A DNA stretch of 15,956 nucleotides from an uncultured Collinsella sp. (GTDB lineage Bacteria; Actinomycetota; Coriobacteriia; Coriobacteriales; Coriobacteriaceae). Numbering within the stretch: the first letter of the stretch is position 1; every line of letters starts with the position of its first letter. Of the stretch, positions 1 through 7,881 are shown one piece after another. The translations under genes and the position numbers were made by a program. The notes beneath the pieces were generated by a model, which saw only the letters and a program-made list of their open reading frames with translations, was not told the DNA's origin and searched no databases. The stretch covers positions 1 through 15,956 of the forward strand of contig CAAECW010000096.1 in NCBI GenBank assembly GCA_900754445.1, given 5' to 3'.

Positions 1-30
1 CCCGGCCCTCTCTACTACGGCTCTACTGTA

Positions 31-85
31 TGTCATGCGGACTCCAAACCGGACCTGATGGTCCAACTTTTTGTCCGCAGTCCCG
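31..85. repeat. Nested inverted repeat at left edge
   Basis: TGCGGAC (36-42) is complementary to GTCCGCA (73-79). Inside this pair lies a second hairpin, GGACC (51-55), loop TGAT, GGTCC (60-64). A T5 run (68-72) precedes the right arm, so this is not a simple terminator in either direction. It sits just left of the first structured repeat and may be its outer part or a separate small element. No gene is visible in 1-403; this stretch is entirely repeat-like sequence. Confidence 0.4.
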
Positions 86-90
86 CCTGA

Positions 91-316
91 CCATCCGGAA
101 AGCCCGTCCCACTTTGGACGCATCCGGGCACGGAACCATCGACCTATCAGGCCTCCCATCAATAAAGAGGCGTCCTCCCGGACGGCGGGGCACGAAGTTC
201 ATCGCGAGTTCCGCACGCAAAGAAGGCCACTTAATGTGGCCTTCGTCTTGCGCAGGACTGTAGAGCAGGGAACTTCGTGCCCCGACGCCCGGGGGGCGTT
301 GCGTTTAGAAGATGGA
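91..316. repeat. Structured repeat element, copy 1
   Basis: This copy is homologous to 9634-9860. The fold seen by eye has an outermost pair CCATC (156-160) with GATGG (311-315), a GC-rich stem 171-181 with 288-298 including U-G pairs, and a perfect 15-bp stem 186-200 with 270-284. The inner hairpin is 222-230 with 236-244 around the loop TTAAT. Two unpaired segments beside the inner hairpin are almost unchanged between copies: ATCGCGAGTTCCGCACG on one side and GCAGGACTGTAGAGCAGG on the other. It could encode a structured RNA, or be a small non-autonomous mobile element or 3' UTR element. The strand is not certain, but the neighbouring genes are read on the minus strand. I do not recognise the family. 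Confidence 0.75.
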
Positions 317-319
317 TCC

Positions 320-406
320 GATGTGCTCTCCGTGCGAGCAGGACTGTAGAGCAGGAAACCTAATATTCCGCCGCCGGGCGGGCGAAACACTTAGAAGATG
401 GACCTA
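320..406. repeat. Structured repeat element, 3'-half copy
   Basis: This segment matches 9773-9860 with only about three differences but lacks the left half of the fold. It begins inside the inner hairpin (ATGTGCTCTCC), continues through GCAGGACTGTAGAGCAGG and the right arm of the outer stem, and ends with GATGGACCTAGC. It follows copy 1 directly in tandem, yet its stem sequence is of the 9634-9860 type, not the copy 1 type. Without its left arm it cannot form the outer stem alone. Its last bases contain the TAG stop codon of the minus-strand gene ending at 404. Confidence 0.75.
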
Positions 407-1102
407 GCGTTTATTCCTTCGGGACAAGATCAGCGCAGCCATGAAAGCGATAATCGCTAGCGTTAGCAGCGTCAAAAGCAGAGCGAGCGAGTTGTCGCCC
501 GTCGCAGCCAGGCCAAACAGGCTGGGCTTTTTGGAGCCAGCGGGCTGCGCAGGAATTGTTTCGCCATCGTCCTCGGCGGTAATCTCCCAGCGAATGGTCT
601 TGTTTGCGTCGGCAAGCTCGTTGCCCACCGACGTCGGGACACTCAGCTGCAGATTGAGCACCGTGCTGCCATCGCTCGTGAACGTGGCGACCTGCGTGGG
701 ATGGGCGAACACGCTGCCCGGCGTTCCCGTCTGGAGCCAACCGTCAGACGCATCGCCAGCCGACGCCGTTAAGGTAATGGGCGACAGCAGGTGTGCCGTC
801 TCGTGATTGACAACGGCCCGCACAAACACGCGTACCTGGGACTTTACGCCCGTGGCACGAACCTCAATCTGCTGCTCGCGCGCATCGCCGGGCATTAGAT
901 CTTTAAAGGCGGGAAACAGATCGGGCTCCCCCGAGGAGCCCGTCGCCCCCGTTACCGTCAGCTGGCGCGCATTTCCGTCATAGGCAATCGCGGGACTATC
1001 GGCAAACGCGCGGGCGGGAACGGCGAGCGCGACCACGCAGAGAATGGCCGCGACCATGCAACGCAAGGAGCGCGCAACGCCTTTGCGAATCGGGAACGCC
1101 AT
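404..1102 (-). CDS. Sortase-anchored TasA/CalY-like surface protein (LAATG)
   Basis: The 232-residue product is a secreted, probably cell-wall-anchored protein. It has a classical Sec signal peptide (basic start, hydrophobic core about residues 16-29, ARAFA-D cleavage region). The body carries TasA-like motifs: LFPAFKDLMPGD followed by a strand pattern ending in VRVFVRA, and a late TIRWEITAEDD strand. The C-terminus has LAATGD (198-203), a hydrophobic helix and the tail SRRNKR, the layout of a sortase sorting signal in its LAxTG form. The ATG at 1102 has GGAGGT 8 nt upstream and lies 2 nt after the previous stop, so I prefer it over a longer start at 1159. It is last in the SipW operon; I infer it is the wall-attached base of the fibre. 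The stop codon TAG lies in the adjoining repeat. No sortase gene is in the window. Confidence 0.85.
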   Translation of the reverse strand: MAFPIRKGVARSLRCMVAAILCVVALAVPARAFADSPAIAYDGNARQLTVTGATGSSGEPDLFPAFKDLMPGDAREQQIEVRATGVKSQVRVFVRAVVNHETAHLLSPITLTASAGDASDGWLQTGTPGSVFAHPTQVATFTSDGSTVLNLQLSVPTSVGNELADANKTIRWEITAEDDGETIPAQPAGSKKPSLFGLAATGDNSLALLLTLLTLAIIAFMAALILSRRNKR

Positions 1103-1104
1103 AC

Positions 1105-1674
1105 TTACGCACCTCCGTGCGGCGGCACCAGCACGCCATCTTTGACCGTACAGTTCCATGCCTCGGTGACCGCATCGTCGGGCGTGGACTGAATCGCCTG
1201 GGTCGAAATGTCGACGACCAGGTTCTTACCATCTGCCTTCTTCTCGGACACGCTCTTGATGAGCACGCCCGTCTTGCCGAGCGGCGCAACGGGAGACGTC
1301 CAGTAGTAGAACCCGTCGCTCGCAAGAACCCAAGACGAAGGGCTGTTAGTGGCGGAGGCATCGCCTTTATCGCCCCACTCAATGGTGTAGTCGGTGCCGG
1401 CAACCGGCTCATCCCACAGGCGCGCGCCATCCTTATCCTGCCAGTAGATATCCACCGCGACACGCAGGTATGCCGGAGCCGAGCCCGTGTTTTTTACCGA
1501 GACATCCCTTTTCACGTTGTCCTTGAGCGTCTCGTCCACCGAAGGCGACACCGAGCCAAAGCCAAACTCGTTGACGAGCACGCCCGTAACCGAAAGCCAC
1601 GCAAAGGTGCCGACGACGCCGGCCAAAAGGAGGACGCCGGCAAGGAAGGCGACGATCCGCTTGCGCTTAGTCAT
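1105..1674 (-). CDS. TasA/CalY-like exported protein with SipW-type signal
   Basis: The 189-residue product starts TKRKRIVAFL, has a hydrophobic core and then GTFAWLS followed by NEFGFGSV. This is the pattern of SipW-dependent signal sequences (hydrophobic helix, G-T-x-A-aromatic, then N-x-F-x-x-G). Later motifs fit the TasA/CalY family: VKNTGSAPAYLRVAVDI, the aromatic stretch DGFYYWTSP, and a C-terminal AIQ...AVTEAWN segment. The ATG at 1674 overlaps the stop of the upstream adhesin by 8 nt (ATGACTAA) and has GAGGGAGGA just before it. The start is therefore clear and translation is likely coupled. It sits between the giant adhesin and the LAATG protein, so a linker or minor fibre subunit is plausible but inferred. 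Confidence 0.88.
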   Translation of the reverse strand: MTKRKRIVAFLAGVLLLAGVVGTFAWLSVTGVLVNEFGFGSVSPSVDETLKDNVKRDVSVKNTGSAPAYLRVAVDIYWQDKDGARLWDEPVAGTDYTIEWGDKGDASATNSPSSWVLASDGFYYWTSPVAPLGKTGVLIKSVSEKKADGKNLVVDISTQAIQSTPDDAVTEAWNCTVKDGVLVPPHGGA

Positions 1675-4600
1675 CCTTGTCCTCCCTCCTCGGCGTGCCG
1701 TTTTCCCAAACATTCTTGGCACGCGAACCGCCATCGACCCATTTGTCCTTCGCGCGCGTGTTGACGCACGTCACCACCGCATCGCCCGCGCTCGAGGCGG
1801 ACGAGATGGTCAGCTCGGCAGATTTACCGGGCGCCTTGCCCGGCGTGCTCAGCTCGCCCTCGTAGCGCCATGCCCAATTCGTGTCTTCCTCGACGGTATA
1901 GATGCCCGTCGGCGCGGCGAACTGCACGCTGCCGACATACCAGGTCTCACCGTTTTCCTGCTGCCGCTTATCGACCTTCACCTCGGCCACGCGTGTCTCG
2001 GGAGAGGCTCCCTCCGCCGTCTTCGTCACCTTAAAGCGGAACGTCTGTCCCATGGCGCTGGAATCGGTGGTCTTTTTGACGATCGTCAGCGCATGGGTCT
2101 TGGCGAAGTTGAACACGGCATTGCCGGGAGCCTGCCCCCCTTCGCCCGTCTTCTTGGACTCCAGGCGGTTGGCCAAGTCGAACGAACCGTTACCCGAGCC
2201 CAAGCTGTAGAGCGAGACATACTGGTCGTTAACGGGTTCCTCCGCCATGGACGCACCAGGACCGTAGCTCGCCCGCTTAACGGTAACAGTCAGCTGCGTC
2301 CCCATAAACGGCTCGGCGAAGCAGGCCTTAAACGGCGCCTCGTCGGCGTTGTTGTCGACTGTGTTGCCAGCGGTGGGATTGAGCAGCCACTTAAGCTGCG
2401 CGGTCATGGCTACGGGCCTCTCGGTATCGGACGTATCGTTGGCGGCCACTCGATACGTCACGGGATACAGGTCCATGTCTCCCTTGACCGGCTCGCTCTT
2501 AAACTCATTCCAAGACTTCGGAGCGCCAACGGCAGGCACATATCGCCACTCCAGGAAGAGCTCGCGTACGTCACCGCTGGCCGCCTGTTCATCGAGCAGC
2601 GCGACGATCTTGGAGTGGGCGTCCGGGTCGTATGCCACGGACTTTTTCTCCATCTCGGGATTGCCGTTTTTGTCATAGACCGGGTTGCCGCTCTCATCCA
2701 CCTTGGGAACATCGACGTTATGGACAAAGCCGGCGCCCGTCGCTCGCTCGTCGTCCGAGTCGACCGTCGCCGTAAAGATGACCGACCCGTCGACACCGTG
2801 ATAGCGCACCTTATGCGGCGCGATCTTGTACACCGCGGTGTAGGTCACGTTCTCAAAGGGCTCACTGCCCTCGAGGGGATACTTCTCGTCATCGGTCATC
2901 AGGGTGTATTTGCCATCGGATTCATAGTCGCGCGACCAGCCGACAAAGTCGTACTTGGTGCCGTCTTTGCCAACAACCTCGGTTGCAGCTTTTACCTCCA
3001 GCGAAATCTGATCGCCAGAGTCGGTGCGCGAAAGGGAGCGCACGGAACCGGGGTTTTCCAGATTGCCATCGATGTTCGATTGGACCTTGACTGCACTGGG
3101 GCGATAAACCGGATATAGTTCCATAGGTGCCTTGACCACGGTGTTTTTATTCACCATGGGAAGGCCGTCCGACCAAACGACATAGCCGCTGCCAACTGCC
3201 GGTTTGGTTTCCGTCCAGCCCGCGAACACGTTGTATGCATTCGTTGCGGCGTCGATGTCGCCAATGTTATACGTTGGCAGCGGGATGCCGTCCTTAAGGC
3301 TGCCGAGAGAATCGCCCTGCTGAGCTACCTTACCGTCCACATCCTTGGCATTGAGATGATACACGACCGCCAACGGCGAATAGTACGCCACAAATGTATA
3401 GGCCCCGCCGGGTTCCACCTGATGGGAATACGAGTTACCGTCGGCAGAATCAAGCTTCTCGACCCTTCCGTTCGGAAGTTCAATCTCGACCTTCTGCAAC
3501 TTATACAGCTCACCGCCTGCTTTATAAACCGGCGTCGTAACGTCAGGGGTCACCGTTGCCGTAGCATGATCGGTGTCCGTGTTGATAACGGGAGCGATGT
3601 CGTGCTTATCGTACTTAGGCACATTGACCTTGTCCGTGCCATCAAAACCCGCGCGGTGCAGGTTGGTGGTGTACCTAACGTCGTACTTCGCGTAGACGGG
3701 ATAAGCATCCTGGCACTTGGTGACCTTGGAGTCAGGTGTCGCCAAGTATGGCGCCGCCTTTTCCGGATTGCTCGTCACATAGGGGTCGTTGGCGACATCA
3801 TAGATATATTTCCAGACGTCAGAACCCTTCGGGACCTCGGCGGTCGAAATCCAGCCCAGGAACTTATAACCCGGCACCGCCATCTCGGCATCAGTCGGCG
3901 AAGACTCAAGGGTCAAGGGGCTTTCATAAGAACCAGTTGGCTCATCCTGCGGGTCCCCTGTTGCCTCAACCGAAGTGTTCACGTGCGGGTAGTAATACGT
4001 GTACGTAGGGTCTGATCCATTCACCTTATTTTGCAGCAGGTTGCTTTCGTAACGACGCGTAGCGGCCTTCAGGATTGTGTTGTCCTTGTTGTAGAAGTTA
4101 ACGTCTGTAGTAATCATCGCGCGAACGTAATACTTCGTATCGAGATCCAGCATCGTGCTTTCGATGGGATTTTTCACATACGTCCAACAGCCATTGCCGC
4201 GCTCAAGCGTCCAGAAATTCAGGCGATAGCGATCATTCACCAGTTTGACCGTTACGTTCAGCGAAGCCGAAGTCCAGGTATCGCTTAGCGTTGCAGCGCC
4301 TGGAAAATCGGTATCGGCATAGAGGTCTTTTAGAGTATCGGCTCCCGTATCGTTTTTAACGTTGTGCGAGTACGCATTAAGGGGGCTCACGACAAGGGTT
4401 TCCTTCGTGAAGCGCGTGTCACACGTTTCGTCATACCTATCCTTTATACCGTGGTCAACATGCTCCGGACCCCAGTGGACGACGTTTTCACGCACGAAGG
4501 TACTACCGACGTTTTCCTCAAAGGGCGTTTGATAGCGATTCCAAACGGAACAAAGCAGCTTGCTGTCCGTAAACCCATGGTTGGTATAAGCCCGAACGTA

Positions 4601-7141
4601 ATAATCCACTCGGTACTCAAAGCGGGCGATGTAGGTATGCGGCACGGTTAGATCGACATCGGCAGGGAGTGTATAGCTGGGGTCGCGGCTTACGCGCACC
4701 TCGAGCGGGGCATCCTCGGTCCCCTTGTTTTCATACCAACCCAAGAAGCGGTAGCCGTCGGGCAGGGTGCCGCCATCGGATAGAGGCTTATTGTTCACAT
4801 CGCGTACCTGCACGGTATAGGAGCTCGTTCCATTCTCGCCCGGCTGCACGTCCACATGAGTATTGCCCACGTCAACGCGCTGGGTCACATCACCGAGTTC
4901 ATCCTGCTCATTGCCTTCGAACACCGTCATGATGTTCGAAACGTAGTCGCTGTACACGGGATAGAAATCGGTGGGACCGACCACGGTGATCTCGCTACCC
5001 TCAGGATAAAAAGCTCCCTGATTTTTAAGGTCTGCCAGCTGAGGAGAAGTAATGGCGGCATAGGCGCCGTTCATGCTCTTATCGTCGTTCGGCTGCGTGG
5101 TCCAGCCGATAAACATCGCGGTTTTCGACAAGCCGCCGCGATCCGCGGGGGCAGCGGGCGTCAAACCGACGCCATAGCGGTACCAGTCCGTAGACTGATC
5201 GTGCGCCTTGCCGTCTTTCCAATTGAGCATCTCGCCCTTAACGTTATAGAACAGCACCTGCGCCTCGTATGAAGCGATAAAGAGGTCATTGCCCTTGAAG
5301 CCCTCACTCTCGGCATGATCCTTGCCGTTGTCGGCAGTGTAGATAGACGCCGCCTCGTGCTTCGTGTTGTCCTGAACGCGCTTGCCATCCTTCACCGCAG
5401 CGTCATCGGTCTTGCCGTCAAACCAGCTGTTGTCTTGTCCAATTCGATTCGCACGCACATCGCGCTCGCGGAACCAGCCCATAAAGCGGTAGCCGTCGTT
5501 CGCTTCGCTCAGCCCCGCAGGCTTTGCGGAGGTATCCTGCCTGAACGTCACCGAGGTATCGCCCTGGGCCAAGCCCTGAGCAGTTCCCGCCAGCACGGCG
5601 CTCACCGCAAAGGTGTACGGATCCGTGGTCGCCTGGTCTTTGCCAAGTTTGGTCTTCTCGATTGTTGCCGTACCCGCACCGGGAAAATCAATCGTCGCCT
5701 TAACGCTCTGGCCATGCACGGGAATATTCAGCCTGTAGTCCATCGCCCACTCGTTGGCATGCGAACCGCCCAGGGCATCGTCGTTGGCGGTCGAGCGCAT
5801 GGTGCCGGCACAGAAGTCGTAGTCGTGCTGTTCCCACAGCTCGCGCGTGATGTAACGCTCGTCATCCCACGGACCGTAGCTGTCGCCCTTGGTGGTGCCG
5901 TCACCGCCAAACGAAGGTATCTTTTTCTTAGCCGCAGTACCCTGGCTGCTGCCTTTTAGGCTCACGCTCGGCTTAAAGTAGCACTCGGTGACCGTGGCAT
6001 CGCCCTTGTTGGCGCGCGCAGCAATACCGCCCAAGTTCACGTCGTTTTGAATAATGGGAATCACGGCGATGGGATTGTACTGACGCGAGCTCAAATCGCC
6101 CGCAAAGTGGCTTCGAACGAGCTCGTTGCCCTCTTCAGTTAAAATACGGCCCGCCAGGCCACCCGTCCACGCACGCGTCACGGAAATGACGCCCACGTAC
6201 GACGCGGCATAGCTGTAGCATTGTGCCGTCGAGAAGCAATCGATGACCTTGGCACCACCAGCCATGCAGCCCACAAAACCCGAGGCGTACACGTTGTTGC
6301 CGCCCAGGGCGCCAACGGCTACATCGTATTTATTGGTGACGTCGGTCATGCCCTTCTCGGCAATCGAGCCATCCTGGTTGCGCGTAGGCGTCACGCGGCA
6401 ATACTCGATAGTCGAGTTTTTAACGTAGCCGGCAAACGCCGCCATATACAGCCCCTCGCCACCGATTGCTTGTACGCCAGAAGTCGTGTTGTTAACGGCG
6501 CGGCCACCACGGACCTCGCAGTTGTAGAGGGTGCAACCATCGAGCTCGCCGGCAATCAATCCACCCTCAAAGCCCGCGTTAGTAATAACGTTGAGCATGT
6601 TGTTGGCACACGTAACGTGCAGGGTACTCTCCATGACCATGACGTTTTCGAAGCGGGTGTTGACAGCCTTGCCCACGATAATGCCGCCGCGAAAGTCAGC
6701 CCAAATGTTGGCATCCTTGACCAGGAAGTTCTTGATGGTAGCGCCATCGGTCTCGGCAAAAAAGCCCGTATCGCGCTCGGGATCCAACATATTGTTGGCG
6801 TAGTCCAGACCTTTAACGGTGTGGTTCTGGCCATCGAAAACGCCCCTAAAGGGATGCTCCTTATTGCCAAAGGAGAGGTGCTTGACCGTGTTTGAGACGA
6901 TGGTCTTCATGTCCTCACCATCGAGCTCAATATCGTTATCGAGATAGACGTGCCAATCGCGCGTGTCGCGCTCGCGCGAAAGCGCCACGCACGACAAAAA
7001 GTCAGCCTCGTTTTTGATGTGGAATTCGGTTTTACCCTCGGCATGCGCCACCGCCGGCAGCACCATAACGCAGCAAAGGGCAATCGCCGCGACGGCAATC
7101 AGCCTGCTGAGCACACCTCGATTTCTGTTCTTGATCTTCAT
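1667..7141 (-). CDS. Giant secreted adhesin: beta-helix-like head, InlB-type repeats, SpaA-like end
   Basis: The 1824-residue product has a Sec signal peptide ending AVAHA-EG near residue 35. Residues about 35-400 show GLUG/beta-helix-like periodicity: GVFDGQNHTVKGL near 100, GFFAETDGATIKNF, GGLAGRI and GGIAARANKG near 371. About seven to eight Listeria-Bacteroides-type repeat units follow, marked by GYRFMGWF (about 549), FIGWTTQ (675), GYRFLGWYE (794), a weak YRLNFWT (973), GYKFLGWI (1090), NVFAGWTE (1304), YDFVGWS (1396) and LFLEWRY (1527), several followed by YPVY-type strands. Residues about 1675-1800 look like a SpaA/Cna-B fold: Lys in LTIVKK, Glu in YTVEED and Asn in CVNTR are candidate isopeptide residues. 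No sorting motif or C-terminal helix is present; it ends RREDKDD. The ATG has GGAGG 11 nt upstream and lies 3 nt after the previous stop. Its target is unknown. Confidence 0.88.
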   Translation of the reverse strand: MKIKNRNRGVLSRLIAVAAIALCCVMVLPAVAHAEGKTEFHIKNEADFLSCVALSRERDTRDWHVYLDNDIELDGEDMKTIVSNTVKHLSFGNKEHPFRGVFDGQNHTVKGLDYANNMLDPERDTGFFAETDGATIKNFLVKDANIWADFRGGIIVGKAVNTRFENVMVMESTLHVTCANNMLNVITNAGFEGGLIAGELDGCTLYNCEVRGGRAVNNTTSGVQAIGGEGLYMAAFAGYVKNSTIEYCRVTPTRNQDGSIAEKGMTDVTNKYDVAVGALGGNNVYASGFVGCMAGGAKVIDCFSTAQCYSYAASYVGVISVTRAWTGGLAGRILTEEGNELVRSHFAGDLSSRQYNPIAVIPIIQNDVNLGGIAARANKGDATVTECYFKPSVSLKGSSQGTAAKKKIPSFGGDGTTKGDSYGPWDDERYITRELWEQHDYDFCAGTMRSTANDDALGGSHANEWAMDYRLNIPVHGQSVKATIDFPGAGTATIEKTKLGKDQATTDPYTFAVSAVLAGTAQGLAQGDTSVTFRQDTSAKPAGLSEANDGYRFMGWFRERDVRANRIGQDNSWFDGKTDDAAVKDGKRVQDNTKHEAASIYTADNGKDHAESEGFKGNDLFIASYEAQVLFYNVKGEMLNWKDGKAHDQSTDWYRYGVGLTPAAPADRGGLSKTAMFIGWTTQPNDDKSMNGAYAAITSPQLADLKNQGAFYPEGSEITVVGPTDFYPVYSDYVSNIMTVFEGNEQDELGDVTQRVDVGNTHVDVQPGENGTSSYTVQVRDVNNKPLSDGGTLPDGYRFLGWYENKGTEDAPLEVRVSRDPSYTLPADVDLTVPHTYIARFEYRVDYYVRAYTNHGFTDSKLLCSVWNRYQTPFEENVGSTFVRENVVHWGPEHVDHGIKDRYDETCDTRFTKETLVVSPLNAYSHNVKNDTGADTLKDLYADTDFPGAATLSDTWTSASLNVTVKLVNDRYRLNFWTLERGNGCWTYVKNPIESTMLDLDTKYYVRAMITTDVNFYNKDNTILKAATRRYESNLLQNKVNGSDPTYTYYYPHVNTSVEATGDPQDEPTGSYESPLTLESSPTDAEMAVPGYKFLGWISTAEVPKGSDVWKYIYDVANDPYVTSNPEKAAPYLATPDSKVTKCQDAYPVYAKYDVRYTTNLHRAGFDGTDKVNVPKYDKHDIAPVINTDTDHATATVTPDVTTPVYKAGGELYKLQKVEIELPNGRVEKLDSADGNSYSHQVEPGGAYTFVAYYSPLAVVYHLNAKDVDGKVAQQGDSLGSLKDGIPLPTYNIGDIDAATNAYNVFAGWTETKPAVGSGYVVWSDGLPMVNKNTVVKAPMELYPVYRPSAVKVQSNIDGNLENPGSVRSLSRTDSGDQISLEVKAATEVVGKDGTKYDFVGWSRDYESDGKYTLMTDDEKYPLEGSEPFENVTYTAVYKIAPHKVRYHGVDGSVIFTATVDSDDERATGAGFVHNVDVPKVDESGNPVYDKNGNPEMEKKSVAYDPDAHSKIVALLDEQAASGDVRELFLEWRYVPAVGAPKSWNEFKSEPVKGDMDLYPVTYRVAANDTSDTERPVAMTAQLKWLLNPTAGNTVDNNADEAPFKACFAEPFMGTQLTVTVKRASYGPGASMAEEPVNDQYVSLYSLGSGNGSFDLANRLESKKTGEGGQAPGNAVFNFAKTHALTIVKKTTDSSAMGQTFRFKVTKTAEGASPETRVAEVKVDKRQQENGETWYVGSVQFAAPTGIYTVEEDTNWAWRYEGELSTPGKAPGKSAELTISSASSAGDAVVTCVNTRAKDKWVDGGSRAKNVWENGTPRREDKDD

Positions 7142-7144
7142 AGG

Positions 7145-7792
7145 CTAGTTCGCCTCCGGCCAGCCCACGACGTCGAGCACGTCGAGGACGGTATCGTTTG
7201 CCTGCTGATTTTTGGCCTGCACGGCCTGGACGTCGATATCAAGTTTGAATGAGCCACCGCGCGCGGCATCGTTGTAGTCGCCCACGAAGCGCAGCGAGTC
7301 CATGAGACTCTCCGTCATGGCGCCGGGGTCGAGCATGCCGCCACGGCCAGCCAATCCGCGGTAGTAGTACCACCCATCGCCGCCATCGATCCACGGGGAC
7401 CCCTCGCCCGCGTTCACGTTAAAGGCAACGTTGCCCGAGGCATCCGCACTCGAACCGTCGGGTGCCACTGACGTCATGCGCAGACGAGCGCGAACGTACT
7501 CAGGCTGCGCGCCGGCGTTCTCCACGCGCACAATGCGGCTAATGTCAGAGCCCCCGGCCTTGGTGTCGGGATAGTCCCCGTGCTCGTCAGCCTCAAACGG
7601 AATCTCCTCGCCCTGCTCGTTGAGGGTGTATTCGCAGACTCGTACCTTCACGCTGCCAAACGATAGAACGTTGTTCGCCGGAACCATATCAACGGTAAAA
7701 GCCAGCGTGCCACACAGGCACGCCAGGGCCAACAGCGCCATCGCGGCAAGCGCCAAGGTGCGTTTCTGATTGTCGGAAAGATTGTTGAGCAT
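7145..7792 (-). CDS. TasA/CalY-like exported protein, divergent signal region
   Basis: The 215-residue product starts with LSDNQKRTLAL, has a hydrophobic helix (about residues 13-29), then GTLAFTVDMVPANNVLSFGSV. This resembles a SipW-type signal but lacks the usual A-(Y/W)-L-(S/T). Family-like motifs follow: RIVRVENAGAQPEYVRARL, DGWYYYRGL and a C-terminal LDIDVQAVQA. Neither the ATG at 7792 nor an in-frame TTG at 7804 has a convincing ribosome site, so the start is uncertain and expression may be low or coupled. The gene lies behind a strong hairpin after the preceding TasA-like gene and 3 nt before the adhesin. A minor subunit or adapter role is inferred from position only. Confidence 0.8.
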   Translation of the reverse strand: MLNNLSDNQKRTLALAAMALLALACLCGTLAFTVDMVPANNVLSFGSVKVRVCEYTLNEQGEEIPFEADEHGDYPDTKAGGSDISRIVRVENAGAQPEYVRARLRMTSVAPDGSSADASGNVAFNVNAGEGSPWIDGGDGWYYYRGLAGRGGMLDPGAMTESLMDSLRFVGDYNDAARGGSFKLDIDVQAVQAKNQQANDTVLDVLDVVGWPEAN

Positions 7793-7821
7793 TACGTTCG
7801 CCAATCGTCGATTAAAGGAGG

Positions 7822-7872
7822 ACCGAGATCCCGACCCGAAAATGGGGATGGGGAGCGGGCCGGGATCTCGGT
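7822..7872 (-). terminator. Strong intra-operon hairpin, partial terminator or mRNA stabiliser
   Basis: ACCGAGATCCCG (7822-7833) pairs perfectly with 7861-7872. After one mismatch CCCG pairs with CGGG (7835-7838 with 7856-7859), leaving a 17-nt loop. On the minus strand it starts 10 nt after the stop of the first TasA-like gene and is followed by CCTCCTTTAAT, a poor U-tract. This fits partial termination or protection of the upstream transcript 3' end better than a full stop. Confidence 0.65.
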
Positions 7873-7881
7873 GGGGAGGGG

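Noticed and set aside
91..406. Possible CRISPR array or simple tandem repeats
   Set aside because: The units are about 225 bp with internal dyad symmetry and no regularly spaced short repeats; only one and a half copies are adjacent.
1487..3118. Long open frame on the plus strand opposite the adhesin and TasA-like gene
   Set aside because: It is antisense to two well-supported genes, has no family-like motifs and no ribosome site that I can see, and spans the boundary between them. It is a by-product of the GC-rich codon pattern.
7811..7821. AAAGGAGG on the plus strand near the intra-operon hairpin, resembling a strong ribosome site
   Set aside because: No start codon or open frame follows on the plus strand. 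It reads CCTCCTTT on the transcribed strand and is best seen as the weak tail of the hairpin.
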